Positions 1-7,900 of a stretch of DNA of 8,576 nucleotides are shown here, piece after piece. Origin of the DNA: Acidobacteriota bacterium (lineage in GTDB: Bacteria > Acidobacteriota > Terriglobia > UBA7540). How positions within the stretch are numbered: the stretch's first letter is position 1; every line of letters begins with the position of its first letter. The DNA is taken from positions 1 through 8,576 of the forward strand of contig JAKASH010000095.1 in assembly GCA_021828225.1 (NCBI GenBank). Reading direction: 5' to 3'. The notes under the pieces are model-generated. The model did not search any database and had not been told where the DNA came from. It was given only the letters and a program-made list of their open reading frames with translations. The translations under genes and the position numbers were made by a program.

Positions 1-279
1 CTGCTTTGCTACCACTTCCCAGTCTGGTTGGCTCGCGGGGCCGAAGTATTTGAAATAGACAACTTCGTCCTGCTGGCCCAGGCGATATTCTACGGCGCCG
101 CTTCGAAGAACCCACGTTCGCACAGATGAGTCGTACTGGATTACAGCTTTCTGAGGAAAATCCCGCGAGGCCGGGGTTGCTTCCCCCGCTCCCTGCAGGT
201 TTTTCAAAAATCCAACGCCTGCGGCGCCACTGACCGCAACCCCTTCCAGGAACTTCCTGCGAGAAACTTCCATGCTCAT
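1..279 (-). CDS. Tat-exported protein, N-terminal part only; possible glycoside hydrolase (GH36-like)
   Basis: Ninety-three codons are visible before the window edge; the stop codon lies outside. The start ATG at 279-277 has AAGGAG six bases upstream. A second in-frame ATG follows two codons later but is less well placed. The N-terminus carries SRRKFLEG (residues 6-13), a close match to the twin-arginine export consensus, followed by a short weakly hydrophobic stretch (GVAVSGAAGVGFL), so export in a folded state is likely. After the signal, residues 54-88 (VRTWVLRSGAVEYRL, then VYFKYFGP and a Trp) look like beta-strands. They loosely resemble the N-terminal beta-sandwich of GH36 alpha-galactosidases, which would fit the GH27 gene just upstream. 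That family call is inference from a short fragment and neighbourhood; no catalytic residues are visible. It could be any Tat-exported beta-rich enzyme. Confidence 0.75.
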   Translation of the reverse strand, partial: MSMEVSRRKFLEGVAVSGAAGVGFLKNLQGAGEATPASRDFPQKAVIQYDSSVRTWVLRSGAVEYRLGQQDEVVYFKYFGPASQPDWEVVAKQ

Positions 280-285
280 TATCTG

Positions 286-291
286 CTCCTT
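286..291 (-). promoter_or_regulatory. Ribosome binding site of the 279-1 gene
   Basis: AAGGAG on the minus strand lies six bases before the ATG at 279. It decides the start in favour of this ATG over the in-frame ATG two codons downstream. The GH27 gene has the same core and the same six-base spacing. Confidence 0.7.
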
Positions 292-437
292 CGCCAAGAG
301 TGTTACGCGGAAGCAATCGTGAACCGACGAATGGGAATTAGCCGGGAAAATGAACTGCGTCTTTCCGGCTCACGGACTTCCTGAAAGGTGCATTCGCTTC
401 CACGAGCTGGGACACACGTCACTATGAAGAAGTGGCA

Positions 438-452
438 GGGGCCATGGGCCCC
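438..452. other. GC-only hairpin downstream of the GH27 gene
   Basis: GGGGCC, loop ATG, GGCCCC form a perfect 6-bp stem with a three-base loop, 33 bases past the GH27 stop. No T-run follows on either strand, so it is not a classical intrinsic terminator. It could cause pausing or protect a 3' end. A second, looser dyad lies in the same gap (361-368 with 380-387, eight pairs with one mismatch). I see no promoter in the 205-base gap and cannot say whether transcription continues into the 279-1 gene. Confidence 0.3.
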
Positions 453-484
453 CGCAAGGAACAATCGTCAACTCAGAGTCAGGG

Positions 485-1711
485 TCAGTGAATTTCAATC
501 AGTACCACTCCGTGTTTCGGTACCATAGTCTTGAAGCTGTCTTTGAATACGCCCAGGTCCTTCTTCTCCCAGAGGTCTCGCACGTGAACGGGGTGAGAGA
601 ATCCGATCTCGCTGAAATTGACGGAGGCCGGAAGCGGCGATTCGCCGGAATTAATCAGGCCCACGGCCATGCGCCCTCCGCTGAGAGGCTTCACCCACAC
701 CTGCACAGGACCCACCTGGCTTACCCGGTGACCCTGAACTCCATCCGGATCCTGGTCGACCGCGATCACTTCACGGTTGGTCAAGATGGCCAACTGGGCC
801 GGGGTCAGCCTGGTAAGGTCGGCGCTTGAAAACAGAGGCGCAGCAAGAAGGCACCACAAACTCATCTGGGTTTTATCCTCATTGAGGTTAAGGCCGCGAT
901 TCCCGATCTGGAGAAAATCGGGATCGTTCCAATGGCCCGGCCCAGCGTAATGTTGCAGCCCTTCCTGACCAAAGCCTACAAACATCATCCTTTCGTATTC
1001 CTGGAAGTCGATCCGGTTACTGACGTCTCCTGTCGTGCGCCAGAGGTTGGCGCCAATCTTCGGGCCCCATATCCAGGGCGCTTCCATGCCGTATTCGCAC
1101 AGGCTGTAAATCATTGGGCGGCCCGCACGCACGATAGCTTCGTGCATCTTTTCATACGCTGCCTCGATCTGGCTGGGCTTGTAGACCTCTCGCGCGCTGC
1201 ACCAATCGTATTTGAGGAAGTCCACTCCCCATTTGGCATAGGTTTCCGCATCCTTTTCCTCATACCCATAACTTCCCGGGTAGCCGCCGCACGTTTTCGG
1301 GCCTGGCGAAGAGTAAATTCCGAACTTAAAACCCCGGCTGTGGATATAATCCCCCAGCGCTTTCATGTCGGGAAAGCGATTGTTGGAATGGATATAACCT
1401 TCCGCATCGCGCTTGCCCTGCCAGCAATCATCAAGATTGACATACTCATATCCGGCAGCTTTCATGCCGTTGGAAGTCATCGCATTGACCGCGGCTTTGA
1501 CATCGGCTTCCGTGACGTGACACCCAAAGGCGTACCACGTGTTCCAACCCATGGGTGGAGTTGCGGCCAGTTCTGCCCCCTGCGCCCTGGCGCTCCCCGC
1601 TAGCAGGATGATCGCCAGACCGAGGCTTGCCAGCATGGCCCCCGCCTTGGTCGCGATCCGATTCGATTCATGTACAACCGACATTAAACTGCTCTGGTTA
1701 GTTCTGCTCAC
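485..1711 (-). CDS. Secreted GH27 alpha-galactosidase
   Basis: This 408-residue enzyme would hydrolyse terminal alpha-linked galactose from oligo- or polysaccharides outside the cytoplasm. The reading frame is open further upstream, but GTG at 1711 has AAGGAG six bases before it; ATG at 1684 (codon 10) is the alternative and lacks that site. A long n-region precedes a Sec signal core (MLASLGLAIILLAGSARA, about residues 28-45) with likely cleavage at ARA-QG. The mature protein opens with the family block TPPMGWNTW. The nucleophile is Asp169 in FLKYDWC and the acid/base is Asp229 in WRTTGDV, close to human GALA Asp170 and Asp231. NLDDCW (91-97) and CGGYPGS (141-147) line the active site. Cys64/96 and Cys141/171 match the positions of conserved disulfides. 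Glu206 in SLCEYG favours galactose over N-acetylgalactosamine. A C-terminal beta-sandwich ends the protein. Length and domains are normal and complete. Confidence 0.96.
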   Translation of the reverse strand: MSRTNQSSLMSVVHESNRIATKAGAMLASLGLAIILLAGSARAQGAELAATPPMGWNTWYAFGCHVTEADVKAAVNAMTSNGMKAAGYEYVNLDDCWQGKRDAEGYIHSNNRFPDMKALGDYIHSRGFKFGIYSSPGPKTCGGYPGSYGYEEKDAETYAKWGVDFLKYDWCSAREVYKPSQIEAAYEKMHEAIVRAGRPMIYSLCEYGMEAPWIWGPKIGANLWRTTGDVSNRIDFQEYERMMFVGFGQEGLQHYAGPGHWNDPDFLQIGNRGLNLNEDKTQMSLWCLLAAPLFSSADLTRLTPAQLAILTNREVIAVDQDPDGVQGHRVSQVGPVQVWVKPLSGGRMAVGLINSGESPLPASVNFSEIGFSHPVHVRDLWEKKDLGVFKDSFKTMVPKHGVVLIEIH

Positions 1712-1717
1712 TTGAAT

Positions 1718-1723
1718 CTCCTT
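1718..1723 (-). promoter_or_regulatory. Ribosome binding site that selects the GTG start of the GH27 gene
   Basis: AAGGAG (within GAAAGGAG) ends six bases before GTG at 1711 and is 33 bases or more from the ATG at 1684, too far to serve it. The frame is open upstream of this site to 1867, but that extension encodes Arg-rich sequence unlike a secreted protein's N-terminus. The 175-base gap back to the preceding gene shows no convincing -35/-10 pair; it does contain the perfect palindrome TGCTGCAGCA at 1851-1860. Confidence 0.7.
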
Positions 1724-1886
1724 TCCGCAAAGTTTTACCACCCATAACTGCAGCCTGAACTTCGAACCTGCAGAATTGCATCGAGTCCGTTCCGAACCGC
1801 GCCACGATCTCCCTGTTTCGGTCTCGCGTCTTGGAACGCCGCCACGCGTCTGCTGCAGCAAAATCACCGAGCGCGATCCCCGAGCT

Positions 1887-3686
1887 TCACGAATGACGAG
1901 CCCATTTTTCAGCCTTCACGATCCCTTGTCCCTCCTGGATGACCAGCAATTGATTGGGCGTAACTCCGGAGAACTTTTCGCTACCGCCGTTGGTCCAACG
2001 GATTTCCAGGTCCACCGTTTGGGATTCCCCCAGCCCGAAATGCAAACGGCGATCGTTCACAGAATAGAAACTCGACTGCGCTGTAACCGTTTGAACCTGC
2101 AACTTTCCGTCGTAGTGCGCCGTAACTCGCGATCCGATGGCACTGCGGTTCGATTTTGTTCCGAGGAGTAATACCTTCAGCCAATTGCGATCCCTTTTCA
2201 AATCATTCCGCAGCAAAGAAGGAGGTTCATTCATGTTAATGACGACGATATCGATGTCCCCGTCATTGTCGAAATCACCGAAAGCGCAGCCACGGCTGCA
2301 GTGCTTAGCGGTGATTCCGGGTCCGCCTTCTCCAATCAACTCCTCAAACTTTCCGTCTCCCAGGTTTCGATAGACCAGGCGCGGAGTTGCCAACGGATAT
2401 TGCGGGAGCTTCCGTGCGACTTCCGGATATAGGGAACCGGTACAGATAAACACGTCCGGATAGCCATCATTGTCTAGATCAAATATGCCCACTCCAAAAT
2501 TCGTATATCGAGTCTCAACGCCAAACCCGTCCGCGTACGTTGCATCGGAAAAATAACCGCCGCCATCGTCTTGGTAAAAGCTAACGGTGTCGTCGGCAAA
2601 ATTCGTTTTGATCAAATCCAGCCTTCCGTTGAGAGCAGTATCCCCGATACCAACCCCCATACCAGCCTGCTCCATACCGTCCTCTGTAAGGGCAACGCCA
2701 CGTTCGATACCTTCTTCCTTGAAAGTTCCATCGTGTTGATTGCGGAAAAAGAGGCTCGGCGTCGAGTCGCATGCAACGTAGATGTCGGTCCACCCATCGT
2801 CATCAAGGTCCGCGGCAACCGCCGTCATCGCATATCTTCCCCCAATCGAGGAAATGCCGGCCGCGTCGCTCACGTCGGTAAAGGTTCCGTCCGCGTTATT
2901 GCGAAACAGATAGTTGTGGGGCGTCTTCAGCCCACGGGGGCCGCAACATACGGGAATTCCCTTCCAGCGGCAATACGCAGACAGCCCGGGTCTGGGCGCT
3001 GTCTGAAGGTCAAAATCAATGTAGTTGCCGACAAAGAGATCCAGATGGCCATCGCGGTTGTAGTCCAGAAACGTGCACCCGGATCCCCAGTGCCTTCTAT
3101 CTTGTAGCAGCCCTGCTTCCTTCGTTACATCGGTGAATGTCCCGTTGCCATTATTGCGGTACAGCACGTTTTCACCATAGTAGGTCACAAATAAATCTTC
3201 GAAACCATCGTTGTTGTAGTCTCCAACGGTGACCGCACTGGCCCAACCGGTTCTCTTCAAACCTGCTTTGACCGTGACGTCCGTAAACGTCCCGTCGCGG
3301 TTGTTCTTATAAAGGCGATTGGTGGCATCAGAAGGAACGGAATGGAGACGCGTGCCGCAAAGGATAAAGATGTCAAGCCATCCATCGTTATCATAATCAA
3401 GGAATGCAACGCCACAACCTATCGTTTCCAGAAGGTAGTCTTTTCGGCCTACCGGGCCGTAAATTGTCGGCGCCGTAAGACCCGCCTGCTTGGCAACGTC
3501 TGTAAATCGAGCAAGAAACGGTATTCCCGAAGGCTTTCCGCGAGGGGCCGGCATGACCCCTCTGGAGGCCATCCCCTGTCCTCGCATGACCAGCGGCGTT
3601 GCAAGCAGAAGCAGCACCTCGCGTCTGGTCAGTTCAAGCGCACGATGAAAATTATTCGTTGGCTTAGCGTCTTGGCAGTCTCTCAA
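1887..3686 (-). CDS. Exported FG-GAP/VCBS repeat protein with C-terminal ASPIC/UnbV domain (CRTAC-like)
   Basis: The protein has 599 residues counted from TTG at 3686. LTRREVLLLLATPLVMRGQG (19-38) resembles a twin-arginine signal. Seven blade repeats follow, marked by Ca-loop motifs DxDxDGxxD at about 97, 156, 208, 293, 403 and 471, with a degenerate copy (DTALNGRLD) at 349. They alternate with a second motif of the form NNxDGTFTDVTxxAGL (128, 178, 263; weaker at 316 and 441). This pattern predicts a calcium-binding seven-bladed beta-propeller. Between blades 3 and 4 lies a Cys patch, C239 plus C247-C248, in the form CRWKGIPVCCGPRGL. Residues about 513-588 are the ASPIC/UnbV domain (SAIGSRV, LHFGLGES, IRWTNGG). 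The start is uncertain because no ATG lies before the signal and no strong ribosome site sits at normal spacing from TTG. It lies 61 bases after the TPR gene, so co-transcription is likely. Its role is unknown; extracellular or periplasmic binding or adhesion is inferred. Confidence 0.93.
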   Translation of the reverse strand: MRDCQDAKPTNNFHRALELTRREVLLLLATPLVMRGQGMASRGVMPAPRGKPSGIPFLARFTDVAKQAGLTAPTIYGPVGRKDYLLETIGCGVAFLDYDNDGWLDIFILCGTRLHSVPSDATNRLYKNNRDGTFTDVTVKAGLKRTGWASAVTVGDYNNDGFEDLFVTYYGENVLYRNNGNGTFTDVTKEAGLLQDRRHWGSGCTFLDYNRDGHLDLFVGNYIDFDLQTAPRPGLSAYCRWKGIPVCCGPRGLKTPHNYLFRNNADGTFTDVSDAAGISSIGGRYAMTAVAADLDDDGWTDIYVACDSTPSLFFRNQHDGTFKEEGIERGVALTEDGMEQAGMGVGIGDTALNGRLDLIKTNFADDTVSFYQDDGGGYFSDATYADGFGVETRYTNFGVGIFDLDNDGYPDVFICTGSLYPEVARKLPQYPLATPRLVYRNLGDGKFEELIGEGGPGITAKHCSRGCAFGDFDNDGDIDIVVINMNEPPSLLRNDLKRDRNWLKVLLLGTKSNRSAIGSRVTAHYDGKLQVQTVTAQSSFYSVNDRRLHFGLGESQTVDLEIRWTNGGSEKFSGVTPNQLLVIQEGQGIVKAEKWARHS

Positions 3687-3747
3687 ACCTGTATTTTCGC
3701 TCCGGATCTTCCTTCCTGCTGGTGCACCATTGGACCTTTTTCAAGAT

Positions 3748-4830
3748 TCACTGAGGTCCCCGAGCAGGCTTCTCGCAAGAATTCCCCTCAACGCCGCAAG
3801 GCTTTTCGTGCGACGCATCTGTCCCGGCTGCCGAGTGATGCCTTCGTTTTGAAAAGCCACTGCCAAACTTAAGCCGTTGGCTCTCTACGAGTTGCCGCTG
3901 CAATTCGTTTGAAACTTTGGAATAAAACTCTTGTGCCTTCTTCTTGTCACCGTGCGCGGCATAAAGGCGCGCAAGCCGATAGTATGCGGGGTTGAAGGAA
4001 CTATCCTTCTTAATCGCGGTTTTGAAAGAGTCTCTGGCTTTTTCAAAATTGCCAAGTTGTGCTTCACACCGCCCGAGGTAATACCACGGTAAGGGATCAT
4101 TCGCAAAACGCTGTATGGATTTTTCGAAGGCGTCCCGGCTTGCCTCATACTTCCCAAGTTTGAAAAGAGTGAGACCGTAGTCGTAATAGTAGACATTCAA
4201 GGCTTTATTGGATCTGCTCTGCCCGAATTCAATTGCCGCCTCATAATAGGGCAACGCAGCCTGGTACTGAACCAGCCCGGAGTAGCAATTTGCAACAAAG
4301 AAATTTGCAGGAGCTCGCATTTCCTTGTTATCCAACAGTTGTTTGAATAGGGGTAGCGCCGCGCTCCCGTCCCCAAGCCGATAAAGGCTGAAGGCCCGCG
4401 TAAACGTCCACAATTCCGCTTTTGGGCCAGCCGGAGGCGTTTTCCCCAGTGCCCGGAGGGCGCCCGCGTCATCATTGCTTTTCTGATAAGCCTGGGCCAG
4501 CGCCATGCGAGCATCCCAGCTGCCGGGCATCAGATGCAGAGATTTTTGCAGGAGCGGGATGGCTTGTTCAGGCCTTCCCATCAGTAAATAAACGTCCCCC
4601 AATTCGAACAAGTATTTAGGATTGTTAGGGTCGGCACGGACCAGCGGTTTCAAAAGCGTTTCCGCCTGTTCCAGGCGATCTTGCGGACTTCCCTGAAGGA
4701 GTTTCTTCGGAGCGGACGGAGAACCGGCCTGGCCGAAGCAGGCGGCAGCGAGAGCCAGCAGTAACGCAATATGCCCGGCAGCGCGGCACGCGCCGAGGAG
4801 CCGTGATCTATGTCTTTCAAGGAGAAACAT
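3748..4830 (-). CDS. Secreted tetratricopeptide-repeat protein
   Basis: The protein has 360 residues from ATG at 4830. The frame is open upstream to 5166, but that part overlaps the receptor gene's 3' end and looks non-coding. The N-terminus has basic residues, then HIALLLALAAAC (20-31), then FGQAG. This is a Sec signal; Cys31 could be a lipidation site, but Ala at -3 makes the lipobox weak, so either a lipoprotein or a cleaved periplasmic protein is possible. About seven TPR units follow at roughly 70-103, 104-133, 138-171, 173-206, 211-244, 245-278 and 279-312. Good examples are YLFELGDVYLLMGRPEQAI and YYLGRCEAQLGNFEKARDSF. The last 40 residues are basic and disordered-looking with two Cys (KRRHHS, EKPCG, SCEKP). 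TPR superhelices bind proteins, so a scaffold between the receptor and its partners is plausible but inferred. The ribosome site is weak, so translation may partly depend on the upstream gene. Confidence 0.9.
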   Translation of the reverse strand: MFLLERHRSRLLGACRAAGHIALLLALAAACFGQAGSPSAPKKLLQGSPQDRLEQAETLLKPLVRADPNNPKYLFELGDVYLLMGRPEQAIPLLQKSLHLMPGSWDARMALAQAYQKSNDDAGALRALGKTPPAGPKAELWTFTRAFSLYRLGDGSAALPLFKQLLDNKEMRAPANFFVANCYSGLVQYQAALPYYEAAIEFGQSRSNKALNVYYYDYGLTLFKLGKYEASRDAFEKSIQRFANDPLPWYYLGRCEAQLGNFEKARDSFKTAIKKDSSFNPAYYRLARLYAAHGDKKKAQEFYSKVSNELQRQLVESQRLKFGSGFSKRRHHSAAGTDASHEKPCGVEGNSCEKPARGPQ

Positions 4831-4908
4831 ACTCAAGCCTAATCTTACAAGACCGCTGCTGAATGCGGAATGCGGCGTCCCTCTATGCAGAGCATGCGGG
4901 AAAGACGG

Positions 4909-4943
4909 AGCAGCAACCAGGGCAAGTCGTTCGGGCTGCTGCT
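4909..4943 (-). other. Hairpin between receptor and TPR genes
   Basis: On the minus strand AGCAGCAGCC (4943-4934) pairs with GGTTGCTGCT (4918-4909): ten pairs including one G-U, with a 15-base loop. It begins about 21 bases after the receptor stop. No U-run follows, so I do not call it an intrinsic terminator. Partial attenuation or 3'-end stabilisation, lowering expression of the downstream genes relative to the receptor, is possible. Confidence 0.35.
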
Positions 4944-4964
4944 TCGCTTCTTGTAGCCAAAATT

Positions 4965-7900
4965 TTAAAACTCGAGGTTTAGGCTGAACTCTATTTCTCG
5001 CGGGGTAGTCGCAGACAATATCTCCCCAAAGGCAGGAGATGTAAGATTGTTCACCGGCGAACCCAGATTTGCATGGTTGAGGATGTTGTAGAAGGATCCT
5101 CGAAATTCGAGTTTGTACCCCTCGTGAGGAACAAAAGTCCGCAACACAGCAGCATCCCAGTTCCAATAGCCCGGACTGCGAAGAGCATTCATGCCCACCG
5201 TGCCAAATGTGCCGGGAGGGTTAGGGACGAATGCCTTTGGGTTAAACCATTCCTGGATTTGCTGACCCTTGCTTCGGCCCCCGGGAAGCTGCCACGGTCC
5301 TACCTGATTTGGAGTATCGCTGCCAATACCCGTAAACGAATTGTCGACGCCGGAGTAGACCGTGAGAGGCGGCCCGCTGTGTACCGTGAAGATGCTCGTC
5401 AGCCCCCATCCCCCTGCCAGAGCACCCACCATACGGTTTGAGAACTTTCGATTCTCGGCGGGCTGCCAAAGGAAATCCGTTACCCAGTTGTTCCGAATGT
5501 CATAGGACAGTGGACCATAATTGAGTCCAAAGTTGAAAGGGTCTCTGGGTCCGTTACTGCCTTCACCTTCAGAACCGACAATGCCCAGCGTTTTCGAATA
5601 GGTGTAGTAGCTGTTGACACTTAGCCCGTGGGAATAGCGCTGCCGGAAGCTGACCTGCAAAGCATTGTAATTAGAACTCAGCACATCCGCGATGGCATTG
5701 ATCGCGCCAATCTGCGGGTCAAGACGTCTGGACTGGGTATTGCCTACGGTGGACGCCCCTGGTACGTAAACCGCGGGGTTTCTGTTGTATGAAGTCGTCA
5801 AATGCGAAGAGGAGGATCCCACATAATCCACTTCCAGGACTGCATCTCTCCACAGCGATTGCTGCAGGGACAAGCTCCATTGGTTGTCAGCCTCTGTCTT
5901 GAAGGGCAAAGCCAAAGAGCTTTCACCGGCATACGGAACGAATGGAAGCTGTTGAAGCCCACTCAAGTCGCTAGCAGTCGGTCTTGGAAATGGGTTGACA
6001 CCATTGTAGGGCGGTCCGGCCCAGATGTTACTCGCTGTCCCCCCAAAAACGCTAAGGTCAACCGTGAACGGCTGAATCAGCGTAAAACGGTTAAAAGTGA
6101 TTCCGCGTGTGAGGGGGATGTAATAAATCCCACCCCCTGCGCGAACCGAAGTCTTTCCGTTTCCGAACACATCCCAAGCCACACCGATACGCGGTGCAAT
6201 GTTGGTATAACGAGTGCCTACAATGTTTTGCGGAAGGCCGTTGTCACCGGGATACAGCAAACCATTTGGAGCCAGCGGAAACAACTTCGATTGATTGCCT
6301 GGCAGAAATGTGGACAGTTGCTTATCTTCTGACCAGTAACCGGTAACAGGGTCCCAGCGCACTCCTACATTCACAGTAACCCTGCGGCTGACTTTGATGT
6401 TGTCTTGCGCATAAATGGACGGGAGCGTCTGATGGAGCCTTGAGGTCAAACCTTCTATCTGCTCGAATTGGCTAAAGTCCCCAAGCAAGAAGTCTGCCGC
6501 CCCGTTTCCTGTGAACTGTCCGCTGAAGCTGAGCGATCCTCCGGTAAAGAAGTTCTGGAGTTCATTGACCCGATTATGGTAAAGCTCCATGCCGATATTG
6601 ATCGAATGAATATTGTGGATCCAGGATACGTTGTCATGGAAGTACCACGTAGGCATGATGTCGCGTGTCGGGGCACCAATATACGGACCAAAATACCCGC
6701 CCAGGCTTATGGCGGAATCAGGAGTAAGACCGAACGAACTGAAGGCATTTCCTGTATTGACCGGATAACCCAGGTCTGCAAGGGAGAAATTCAGCAGATT
6801 GACCTCGCCGAAGGTACTGCGGACATAGGTCAGATTGGCGTCGTTGAGGAGGCTTGGGGAAAAGGTATGTGTATAGTCCACGGTCGCGCTTTGATAACGT
6901 GTCGGCAAGGACGCTTTCCAGCTCGGGTCAAGGCCGCTCCCATAAATTCCGACTTGGGGCAAATTATCAAAGAGATAGCGTACCGTCAGATTGTCTTTTT
7001 GACTGAGCGAGTAATCAACCTTGCCGATCACCTGGTTCTCACTTAGCTGATTGGCTGCCGTAAAGGTGTAAGCGTTTTGGCCAAGGTTCGCAGCCGGCAG
7101 AAACTGATTTATAAAGTTCGTGGCCTGCTGTTCAATTCTGTTGGGAGGAATGATGTTTCCCGGGAAAGGTTGACCGGTGGTCGGATCAATGATTGGTGTG
7201 CTGAGAGCAGAGAAGTCGCCGGTTCGCTCCGCCGCAGTCATTGTCGTATATGTTTGAGATCCAGGTGCTCCCCTCACTTGCGTGCCCTGATAGCTCACAA
7301 AAAAGAAGGCTTTGTTCCGCCGGATTGGCCCCCCAAAGGTTCCTCCAAATTGATTTCGTATATAAGATGGGCGGTTGGCGGAAAAGAAGGGCCGCGAGTC
7401 CAGCACAGTGTTACGCAGGAACTCGAAAGCACTGCCGTGAAACTTGTTTGTCCCAGAACGCGTGACAGCCGAAACAATTGTCGAGCCTCGCCCGTACTCT
7501 GCGCTGTAGTCGCGGTTCAGCACAGTAAATTCGAGCAACGCGTTGGGATCTGGAAAGTTAATGGGCTGGGCGTAAAAGGGGTTTATATTCGTGCCCCCGT
7601 CGAGAAAATAATTGATGTCAATGTCTCTGCCTCCAGAGGATGCAAATGACGGCTGAACAACTCCAAACTGTCCGGTGCTGCCCGTTGAAATAACCCCTGG
7701 TGTGAGCGAGACCAACTGCAGCGCATTGCGCCCATTCAGTGGAAGCTGCTGAATTTGCCGGCTCCCTACGACCGAGGAAAGCGTGCTACTTGAAGTTGTT
7801 ACAAGAGGAGGCGCTGAGGTCACTTGAACGGTCTGAGTTACTTTGCCGACTTCCATTACGGGTGTAAAGGTTGCGTGTTGAGCCACACTCAGCGCGATAT

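Noticed and set aside
438..452. Intrinsic terminator after the GH27 gene
   Set aside because: The GC stem is perfect but short and no T-run follows on either strand, so it is listed only as a hairpin.
932..1603. Plus-strand open frame of 223 codons
   Set aside because: It lies antisense to the catalytic part of the GH27 gene, shows no known motif and has no ribosome site; it is a shadow of a strongly supported gene.
1712..1867. N-terminal extension of the GH27 protein by 52 residues
   Set aside because: GTG at 1711 has an ideal ribosome site, and the extension is Arg-rich with no secretory character.
4831..5166. N-terminal extension of the TPR protein by 112 residues
   Set aside because: It overlaps the receptor's 3' end in another frame, is Cys-rich and irregular, and would place the signal peptide inside the protein.
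6468..7649. Two plus-strand open frames of about 190 codons each
   Set aside because: Both lie wholly antisense to the receptor barrel, whose family match is clear along its whole length; the translations look random.
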